From: Strongylocentrotus purpuratus
Lineage: Eukaryota; Echinodermata; Echinoidea; Camarodonta; Strongylocentrotidae
DNA length: 64,000 nucleotides
Direction: 5' to 3'
Assembly (NCBI RefSeq): GCF_000002235.5
Contig: NW_022145530.1
Location: forward strand, 248,001-312,000
In this document: in pieces, positions 55,691 through 64,000 of the stretch
How the letters are laid out: each line of letters starts with the position of its first letter
How positions within the stretch are numbered: the first letter of the stretch is position 1
Translations under genes and position numbers: made by a program
Notes under the pieces: generated by a model
What the model saw: the letters and a program-made list of their open reading frames with translations, nothing else
The model's database searches: none
What the model was told of the DNA's origin: nothing

Positions 55691-56194
55691 ATATCTCTAG
55701 GGATCTTAGAGGCTACCATGATGCCCTTAAACTCTCCCTTTAGTCTGTAAGAACCCATCGATTTTTCAACTGCTGACAAGAAATTGCAACTGCTTTACTA
55801 TAAACATATTAACATTTTATGCATACATTTTGAATGAAGGAAAGCTTGCCCAATGCTTTCCTGACATTGCAACAAGTAATGTATGCAGACTGCATGTTTC
55901 CAAGTATTGTTGTTTATTCATGAAATATTCGACCTTGTCACAAGCTCCCAGGAAAGAAACATCCATGAATTAGAAAAAACCGGTCCACTGAAAGTAATGA
56001 TAATAGCTCCCTCTTGAGTTCATCTTTGAACAAAGCACTTTGGTATTTGTGATAAAAAAAACACAAGTTAGATTACTTCCTAATAGCAAATCTGAAGAGG
56101 ATAATTGAGAAAGGTTTGCTCTACTTTCCCAAGATAATAAGATATGTGAAATAGTGAATGAGATTTGTAAGAATAATAGCATTAGTTGTAGTAT

Positions 56195-56218
56195 TAGTAG
56201 TAGTAGTAAAAGTGGAAA

Positions 56219-56296
<78 letters not shown>

Positions 56297-56345
56297 AAGT
56301 AGTAGTATTACATGTAGTAGTAGAAGTAGCAGTAGTAGTAAAAAT
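56195..56345 (+). repeat. (AGT)n microsatellite
   Basis: About 40 AGT triplets with a few changes. It yields poly-Ser, poly-Val and poly-Leu frames that are not genes. Confidence 0.95.
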
Positions 56346-56454
56346 AACAATAAGGCATTAAAATAACGAGGGTCAGTCAGTCGGAAATCTTTTTTCTTTT
56401 TTCCCTCCCTTTTTGGGCTGATATTTCTCAGTTTTGAATGCTTTCAGGGGATGG

Positions 56455-57345
56455 TTGAGTTTTGTTTCAGACCGCAAATGCCTTCAAAGTGCATGGATAT
56501 TGCTCTTTTTCTTATCTATGACATTTTTAGTACCCTTTTAGAACCTAAAATTGCTATGAAGGTAATTTTAGACCCCAAAATGTGTGAATTTAGCCAATAC
56601 GATCATACCAATTCAGCTTGATAATTGTGTACAAATGCTCATGTACCCTTTACAGCTCAGTTTATGTACAGTATGTTATTACCAAAGAGAAAACAGAAAT
56701 CGGTCAGTCACTCAAAGTATAGAAAGTAAACAGTTTTTCTTGCATAATTTTAATACAAGGACACTGGTAACTTTTAAATTTCACAGATAGGACATACACA
56801 GACATGACATATTCATAATTTTTGCAAAGTTTTATAAAATTTGATGTTGGCTGCAAAAGAATACACTACCTTTAAAGGGAATACTGAATACAAGTTTATT
56901 ATACAAGATACCTGTAGTTCTTTGACATATTGACTTTTATGAGTGGCCCACAGTGAGACAGGTTATGTCAGAGTTTTTCAAACTAGATTTATTTTTTAAT
57001 TGAGTGAGTTTGTTATCACGAATCTCCATAAAATATGGCACATATTATAATAATTTTCTTTCTTTTTTTTTTTCTCCTCTGAGCTACATACATACCGGTA
57101 CATAATTATACCCTTGTATTTTATATAAAAACTTATATAAATCATTAATTACACTTTGCCTTCTCTTTGAAGGGATAGTTGTGTTCTTGTTTAAGACCGC
57201 AAATGCCTTCAAAGTGCATAGTTATTGCTCTTATTCTTATTTATGACATTTCTAGTGCCCTTTTAGAACCTAAAATTGCTATGAAGATAATTTTAGACCC
57301 CAAAATGTGTGAGATTAGTGAATACAATCATACCTATTCGGCTCC
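56455..57345 (+). repeat. Direct repeat of ~170 bp, 715 bases apart
   Basis: AGACCGCAAATGCCTTCAAA through CCCAAAATGTGTGA occurs at about 56470-56590 and 57195-57310 with few changes. The spacer has no gene. Both copies could be ends of one larger element. Confidence 0.75.
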
Positions 57346-58029
57346 ACTTTAAAAAAAAAATAAGGTGACCGTTGATTAATTAATTAATTAATAATAACAC
57401 AGGCCGGCTGGTTATATTATAACCAACACAAAAAAGCCAATATGGCTGGAATCAAACGTGGAAGGCGCTATCGCTTTTTACAACGGCTGGTTCAAAATTA
57501 CTGAATATTTGTGGGGCACCACAAATATTAGAAATGGTTATATTTATCAATATTTCAGCCGTCTCTGAACCGACTTTGATCAAACACAGATGATTTCAGA
57601 TTTGACACTCAGTTTTTCACTATCGCACAAAAAAATTATTTTGTGTAGCGCCCTCTGCAACAGAACTCAACTATTCCTTTAAATCAGATTAACATGCATC
57701 TTGAAATGCGTCTGGATCAATGGATTATCATAATCAGTTTGAACTAATAACACTAAAAGACAAACATTTCTATGAAATTTTAAAGTACATGCGTATCAGT
57801 AATGGGTTCCACACTGCCTGCCCTTGTTAAACCATTGAATACGATCTGATTAAAATGGGGATAATCCCCCTTTTTTAAGAATCCAGCAAGAGGTATCTCC
57901 AGATTAGCTTTAAACGGATTAATCCTGTTTTGTTAAAGAGAAGCTAGTTTACCCTGATATTAAGTTGGTTTTGATAGGAGCAGAAAAATTGGAGAGAAAC
58001 GGGTCAGTGAAAGTTTGAGCAAAAACCAA
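57346..58029. other. Spacer, nothing recognised
   Basis: Short (TTAA)n-like run near 57376-57392, otherwise unique-looking AT-rich sequence. Confidence 0.4.
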
Positions 58030-58345
58030 TTAAAGGTAATGCAAAGTTTGGAAAATTCAGAAAATTGGATGGATAGTAATTCTTTACAATTTTGATACAT
58101 TTGGATGCCCCTGTAGATGTATTATAAGCACTCAAAAAATTAGCCCCTAAAACACTTCCATTTTCGAGAAATTGAATAATCATAAATTTACCGGTGCTCC
58201 TTGTAAATTTCAAATATTTCAAATTGCACCTAAGGCCATTCCATGGTAGTTGCGACCCTGAAAATCTCAGAATATGCAGTTAATTTATACGGTAAACGGG
58301 AATAGCAAATTGGTCGACTAAAAAATCCCGCCAAATTCACTTTAC
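58030..58345 (-). mobile_element. TTAA family B, inverted partial copy
   Basis: Begins TTAAAGGTAATGCAAAG. The following 300 bases are the inverse of the 23907-24295 element up to the GCTATTCCCGTT segment, after which similarity ends. Confidence 0.65.
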
Positions 58346-58515
58346 ACCATTAGAGATTTAGGCAAAACTACATTTTCTCATTCTTAGTCCTATTGACAGT
58401 GAAGTGTGATTCCAATACCCTGTGGCCCGTTTTGACTGGAAGTGCGTGTGACTGCAAAATCCAAATTAGCTAGTAAAAGTAGAGCTCCATTTACGTTGGC
58501 TTGTTTTCCATTATA

Positions 58516-58823
58516 CAGGCCTGATAAAAAATGATTTAAATCGGTTTCCCAAATTTTTTAATTTTTTCCTGATTTTTTTCTTCTTCCCAATTAAAAAAAA
58601 AAGTTAAAAAATATCCAGATTTTTTTTTTTTCTTCCCTATTTTTTCCTATTTTCCCTATTTTTTTCCCAATTTTTCTCCAATTTTCTTACTCACAAGCGG
58701 GCAACGTTGTTAGATGCCATTTTTTCCCTGCGAATCCTCTTCTTTTTTTTTACTCAAGGGGGGCGTGGTTGAGGGGAACACAAAAAAACTTTTTTTTTTT
58801 TAGTGCTCACTATCACCCCTGAT
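58516..58823 (+). mobile_element. AGGCCTGATAAAAA element, copy 3
   Basis: Begins CAGGCCTGATAAAAAATGAT and ends TAGTGCTCACTATCACCCCT, so it shows both ends of the family. The interior has CTATTTTCCCTATT-type stretches and CTCAAGGGGGGCGTGGTTGA. Confidence 0.65.
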
Positions 58824-59111
58824 TATATGCAATAGGGAGAATTAAAAATACGATGCAGCAGTGGTAGCGATGTTGGTCAAATACCCTACCTATAATGATC
58901 CAAAGGCTTCAATTGAAAATGATCGTGTTTTACTGAAACTATTTATCTTCACAATAGAAAGTCTGATTAGACATCTAATCTTAAAAGCTACTTAATGCTG
59001 GATTGAAGTATAATCTGGGTGTGATAAAAAGGGATAAGTAGGGGAGAAGATTAGGAGAGATTGAGAGATCAGAGCAGTGGAAGGATCTGATGAGGATTAG
59101 ATAGTGGCACC

Positions 59112-59137
59112 TACACACACACACACACACACACACT
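59112..59137 (+). repeat. (CA)n microsatellite
   Basis: About 12 CA dinucleotides just outside the left end of the MITE at 59149. Confidence 0.9.
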
Positions 59138-59148
59138 AGGTATGTTTT

Positions 59149-59506
59149 CATCAGCTCGAGATTGCCAGATAGCACGCTATTTCTGAATTGGGAAATATGC
59201 CCGAAGTTACAAATAGCGTCTTCATCAGCTCGAGACCCGACCTCGAAACTTGGAACTTGAGCTCAAGAAATTAGATTGAGATATTTTGCTCAGCGTTACC
59301 GCATAGTAGGAGTCTTCGGGCTGGTGAAGGAGCACTGGACATATAGCGAGATATTTTGCAAACTAGCCCTAGATATCTTGGGATGATTATCTTGACCAAA
59401 TATCCCGCTAATTGCAAGTGCGTGCATTTGAAGACGCAAATTAACTGGATAATTTGCAACCGGGATAGTTAAAATAGCGGGTTATTTGGCAATCTTGAGC
59501 TGATGA
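59149..59506. mobile_element. MITE with ~35-bp TIRs (TCATCAGCTCGAGATTGCCA)
   Basis: The left end TCATCAGCTCGAGATTGCCA and continuing ATAGCACGCTATTT match the inverse of the right end with a few changes. The terminus motif TCTTCATCAGCTCGAGA recurs inside near 59220. 358 bp, non-coding; no target duplication identified. Confidence 0.65.
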
Positions 59507-60318
59507 AGGCGGCCTAATGTGTCTGTAGGGATATATAGTGGTTGTCAATCCAATAAGAACAGGAATACACTACATGTACATTACCTTCTCCATAACTTTG
59601 TTTTTAACTAATTCTCTTGTGTCCATTTCATTGTAATTTTGGCTATATTAGAAATTGAAGTTTATTTCTTGGTTATTGGTGTGTTGTTTTTTTTTTTGGG
59701 GGGAGGGGTATATTTGTATTACTTTTAATTTGTTTAAAAAATGTTAAACTATTATTATTATATATATTTTTTTTTTTGTTGGGGGGGGAGTATATTTTTA
59801 TTACTTTTAAACTATTTTTAAGCTGTGAAACTGTTGAGAAAAAATGATGTGCAACACACATGCTTCAACCACATACAACTCATTGACGTTTTGGAACACA
59901 ATAGGCCCATTTAAACTGCAGACAAAAACATTTGAAAAAACATTTTTTTTTTTAAAGTACCATTTACAATACTAGAAAAACCCATGAAAAATAGTGGTTT
60001 TTACTAATTCTGTCAACTTGTCGGCGTCTGCTGCATGAAATAGCATGGTAGCGTGCCTTAACACTACAAAAACCGGCAGATTATGAGCTGGAATTTAAAC
60101 AAAAACAATCCACATGTAGATTTTTGTTATGATTATAATTTATGTGTAGCTGCCTAGCAACTGACAAAACTTTGTCATATTTTCTTTATTTATTTATTTA
60201 TTAAAACTTTTAACAGGATAACATTAATCAGCTTACATAATGGTCCTGCATATAAGGGAAATTAAAACGATGGTCTTTGCTTGCAGTGTAAAAGCCCCTT
60301 GTCAAGGCTACAGTCTCT

Positions 60319-60466
60319 GGGGGGTGTTTCACAAAGCCTTTTTTCAATGACAAATGACAAATATCGGCGACAAATCTGCTGATGACCAATCAGAAGCAAG
60401 GATTTCAGTGGCTTATAACAAAAACTGTCATTTGTCACTGATGACAAGTTTTGTGAAATGCCCCTC
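60319..60466. mobile_element. MITE with GGGGTGTTTCACAAAG termini
   Basis: GGGGGGTGTTTCACAAAGCC at the left and TTTTGTGAAATGCCCCT at the right; internal ATGACAAATGACAAAT repeats. Same terminal family as 6263-6573. Confidence 0.65.
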
Positions 60467-61480
60467 TGCTCCGTGAATCACATGCTGTGGATATTTGCAA
60501 ATAACTGTTCACTGTTACAATACACCATTTCTTCACCTTGAGGGGGAAAAAATCCTCCAGGTTTGGAAGCGAAATTTCTGAAGTACTTATAGTAAGTAGG
60601 TCATTCACACACAAACAAATCTGAGTTTGCAATTGGAATTTAAATAACACCCTTTGTATGTGTCTGTTCACACTGGGGACATATACATGTATGTCCTTAA
60701 TTGTAACACAGAGCACATAGAAATTTATTGTGGTTATTTTTTATACTCCCCCCCCCCCAAAAAAAAAAAAAAAAAATAAATAAATAACAAAGTAACAAAA
60801 TCATTTTTGTTACAATTTAAAACAAATTATATATTTAGTTTTATTTATATTTAAGATTCTGATTCATGTATCCATCATTTTGTTCTTTTGCTTAAACTGT
60901 TCTATGCTTTAAAAAAAAATGAATGAAGACTTTATTTGAAAGTAATCAACAATAAAAAATTTGATTGTGTTCCAGATTCCAAAACCACTGCTTGAATCTC
61001 ACACATTAAAGCCCATCTGCACTAGTTTGGCCAGGAGGGATTAGACCACGCATTGTAGTCACTGACAGGTGGTTACCTCATCAACTCAGCTCTCAATTAA
61101 CATAAGAAAAAGAGGATCATTGGGGACCAACGGGCACCACTTAGGTATTGTTTTAAATATAGGTGGAGCAAGTAGCTACAAGTAGTGCAGTGGGGCTTAA
61201 ATTCTACGTGTGAAATGGGCCTAATGTTGAGTTTCTCCTCCTTATCCCTCAAGACTGGGGTATAGAAGTTGGCTTCTACTTTGACTAGTCTATTATGTAC
61301 CTCTTTTGATGGGATTAGACTGTGTTCTCTCCAGAGGCGGGGGAAGGGAAGGGGGAGAGAATACAATTGGAGAAGGGGGTGACTAGATAATTCCTCATCT
61401 CAGGGGCTTACAGGTTGTTTGAGGATTTTCTTCCTCCATGTAATTGCATCTCTGCAATGTTGAATCCTTACAACAAACAT
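60467..61480. other. Spacer, nothing recognised
   Basis: Contains poly-C/poly-A near 60749-60778. Open frames here lack domains. Confidence 0.4.
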
Positions 61481-61801
61481 TGAAATCTCAGTTCTCTTCA
61501 TCTCAGTCTCTGTCTCTTTCTGTCCCTTTCTTCCCTTTCTCCAGTCTCTCTGTCTCTTTCTCTTCCTTCGCTCTTGCTTTAAAAAATAATCTTATCTTGC
61601 ATTAAATTCCTATCTAATGGTGCTTTTCAAAGATTCTCTACAAAAAGCACTATGTAATTTCCCTACTTCTCCCCTTTACCTTCCCCCTTCTATTTCATAG
61701 TTAATATCTCATCCAATTTTTCTTCTATTTCTCACAGTTTCCTTTGCTTGTTAATTACTACTGAGTAATTCATCATTTTCTCACTTGGTGGCTCTTTTCC
61801 C

Positions 61802-61860
<59 letters not shown>

Positions 61861-62113
61861 ATCTCTCTCTCTCTCTTTTATCTCTCTCTTTATTTATTCT
61901 TTCTTTTTTTGCTTTCTCTCTTTTTCTATCTTTCACTTGCTCCAGTCTCACTTGCTCTCTGCCATTCTCCTGTAATAACCCACTCTCTCTTTACATATGT
62001 TCCCTTTCTTTTTCTCATATTAATCTTTATCTACTAAGCAATTTGTGATAATTTGTATGTAGGCTTGCTCCTATTTCTGTCTGTCTCTGCCTGTCTCTCT
62101 CTCTCTGTCTCTG

Positions 62114-62189
<76 letters not shown>

Positions 62190-62190
62190 A
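61480..62190 (+). repeat. CT-rich tract with two long (CT)n microsatellites
   Basis: (CT)n at 61801-61880 and 62088-62188 within a pyrimidine-rich region. Frames made of RERERE or SLSLSL are artefacts. Confidence 0.95.
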
Positions 62191-63297
62191 GATCACTAAG
62201 ATTAAGTCTTCTTACCTCATACACTCACTTCCTAATGAATTGTATGTTTCAACTATGTATATCTCCCCTTATCATTGCCCTTTCCTCCATCATTTGATCT
62301 ATATTCTTGTAAACAAACCAGCAAACTAGAGCGTTAAGGTGGTCTGAAGAAAGTCCAGACAACGCCTACTTCCACCACAGTACCCACAAGTATTGGGATA
62401 AGAAAGACCAATCATTACCCCAGCCATCCCCCCTTCTTTTTAATTTGGTCCTTGGCTCATCCCGATCAATATCGCATTTGTTATGCAAATCTGCTCCTGC
62501 CCGAAGACCGTCCGCCTGCCCGTGAATGGGGGAAGACAATACAGGCAGATACAAAAATCATTACGATCAAACAGTTGGGTAACGGTCCATTCTGTCAGGC
62601 AGGGGTGTGCAGGATGATTGGATGAAGAGGAGCTGATGATTGTTCTGATTAATTAGGGAAAACTCTCAAGAATTCTGTATTTTGGAGATGCTATGAGATG
62701 ATCTCCTTGAGAAGGACAATTCAGAAGTCTTAAAGCCCCCCAGAAAATCTACTTACGAGGATTTGGAGGGAGCAGCTTCAAAAGCCTGCTATTGGGAAGC
62801 TTATCGCACTGAGGCGATGAAGCGTTCATTGATCTCCTCTTTGAAGTGGTCGCGTCCTATCAGTTCTAACACTCTCTCCCCCACACACAAATGTTCAAAG
62901 CTGGACTTCTCAATTGCCTGTTACTACTCGCATTTGTTGATTTTCTGAAACAAAACACTGTTATTCAAGCCATCTGTGGATTTCTAACTCTGTGAATAAT
63001 ATTATGTGAATATATAGCCTTGCTGTGGTATATTGTGAGTATATTCAATTTCATTGTGAATGATATCTTTAAATGTCAAAGAATTGTGGTTTTCTTCAAA
63101 CATGTGTAGCATTTAACAGGGATGGGTGAATGGCTTGTTTAGTGGTCAATCCACTTTGCGTCAGTTATGTTTCTGGATCAATAGTCCAAAAAGTTTAGGT
63201 TTGAGTAAATGAATATGCACTGTACATGAAAAATATCATGAAAATGTCTTTTATGCTCATTTGATGCCTTTTATTATCTGTTTCATCCTAATTCCAG
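62191..63297. other. 5' flank or intron of the potassium channel gene
   Basis: No coding exon recognised. The sequence ends at a TTCCAG acceptor at about 63292-63297 that would begin the channel exon's 5' UTR. Confidence 0.4.
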
Positions 63298-63460
63298 GGT
63301 TACAAAACACTTTGGACCTGTTATTCAATGGTGGTGTGGGGTTGTCAGATCATACACTGAGGCGTTTCAAATTTAAAAGGACAAAGGAGAATATTGATTT
63401 GGGTGTCCAATGGGGACAAGACCTAACGGACAAAAGCCCTCGTATGGGGAAGCAGTAAAC

Positions 63461-64000
63461 ATGGCTGACACGGCCAATACCAGCTTTGCCAGCGACTATG
63501 GCTCCAACCACAATGACTCCAAGACCCTGGTTCTCCAGGGTCAACAGAACCATGTTGTGACCAACCATATCGCAGGCAACCATGTTGTAAGCAACTACAA
63601 CCACGTCGCAGCAGAATCCATGAAGTCCTACGCTTCAACTACCACAGATGTCTCTATGAGGCACACAGTGCCTAAGAGACGGAGACTCGTGGAGAAGAAC
63701 GGTCGCTGCAATGTGGAGTTTGAGAGCAAGGCTAAACACTGGTGGTTTCAATTCTTCAGGGATATCTTCACAACCTCTGTGGATATGCCATGGAGATACA
63801 ATATCCTTATGGTGTGTCTAGGATTTATCATCACTTGGTTAGCATTTGCTGGAATATATTATGCCATTGCTTGGGGTAGAGGAGACTTTGAACAGTTAGA
63901 CAACTCAGAATGGTCCCCTTGCTTCCGAAACTTCTTGAACTGGAATTCAGCTTTGCTCTACAGCATTGAGGCGCAAACGACGATAGGTTTTGGGTTCCGG
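63461..64000 (+). CDS. Inward-rectifier potassium channel (Kir), 5' coding exon
   Basis: 180 codons, open to the window edge. Kir channels are tetramers passing K+ inward across the plasma membrane. Residues 1-65 are poor in known motifs but carry Asn-His repeats (NHVVTNHIAGNHVVSNYNHV). From residue 72 the Kir cytoplasmic start is clear: KRRRLVEKNGRCNVEF. The slide helix DIFTTSVDMPWRYN leads into M1 (ILMVCLGFIITWLAFAGIYY), then the turret and pore helix (NSALLYSIEAQTTIGFGF). The filter is TIGFG, where most Kir2-4 channels have TIGYG and Kir6 has TIGFG. The start at 63461 has A at -3 and G at +4. An in-frame ATG at 63410 would add 17 residues; a TGA lies upstream of it at 63395. The sequence leading into the TM region looks most like Kir2, but M2 and the C-terminal domain are outside the window. 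Confidence 0.92.
   Translation, partial: MADTANTSFASDYGSNHNDSKTLVLQGQQNHVVTNHIAGNHVVSNYNHVAAESMKSYASTTTDVSMRHTVPKRRRLVEKNGRCNVEFESKAKHWWFQFFRDIFTTSVDMPWRYNILMVCLGFIITWLAFAGIYYAIAWGRGDFEQLDNSEWSPCFRNFLNWNSALLYSIEAQTTIGFGFR

Noticed and set aside
56150-56366. Poly-Leu, poly-Val and poly-Ser open frames
   Set aside because: Translations of (AGT)n.
1-64000. tRNA and rRNA genes
   Set aside because: No cloverleaf with A and B boxes and no rRNA core sequence was seen by eye; short 28S-like matches are snoRNA antisense elements.

Overview
The window looks like intron-rich, AT-rich genomic DNA from a marine deuterostome. An echinoderm, probably a sea urchin, is the best guess. Reasons: GT-AG split genes, many short inverted-repeat elements, long CT and poly-G runs, LINE 3' ends with microsatellite tails, and a large foldback element built like the TU elements described in sea urchins. 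The species assignment is an inference.

Region 1 (1-15 kb): the 3' part of an unrecognised plus-strand gene (three exons within 2-2735). It is followed by repeats and a 4.16-kb foldback transposon (8829-12985) whose arms begin with arrays of an 18-bp palindrome. Region 2 (15-24 kb): a three-exon gene for a small secreted protein (15028-20350). Its introns hold a ~110-bp minisatellite, a ~200-bp tandem array split by a TTAA-flanked element, and a >300-bp CT tract that runs into the last splice acceptor. Region 3 (24-35 kb): broken mobile or multicopy genes: a Mutator-like transposase remnant, an SGNH-hydrolase-like piece, duplicated acidic/PC4-like gene fragments split by a hAT-like insertion, and a C2H2 plus SANT segment like the N-terminus of R2/NeSL-type LINEs.

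Region 4 (36.6-47.3 kb) is the most interesting. On the minus strand I read at least 15 box C/D snoRNAs of five families, plus one weaker candidate, lying between small repeated exon-like blocks with conserved splice sites. Five copies are U15 (SNORD15): their D guide matches the 28S rRNA segment around CAAATGCCTCG. Another family is antisense to CCGCTGAATTTA at the 5' end of 28S, one is U21-like, and two have uncertain or unknown targets. The exon-like blocks share no reading frame, as in non-coding snoRNA host genes. One exon among them (40562-40651) clearly encodes a segment of importin-7/8, a family whose human member IPO7 hosts a snoRNA.

Region 5 (44.7-60.5 kb): a long-hairpin element split by a hAT element that itself carries a LINE reverse-transcriptase core, a near-perfect 591-bp hairpin with 15-bp flanking repeats (49551-50141), a decayed multi-exon transposon-like gene (51.5-54.8 kb), a LINE 3' end and several small inverted-repeat families. 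Region 6 (63.4-64 kb): the 5' coding exon of an inward-rectifier potassium channel, running off the window at the selectivity filter.

Most of the sequence is intronic or intergenic. Most long open frames outside the listed genes come from microsatellites or chance. rRNA target matches rely on recalled 28S sequence and need an alignment check.
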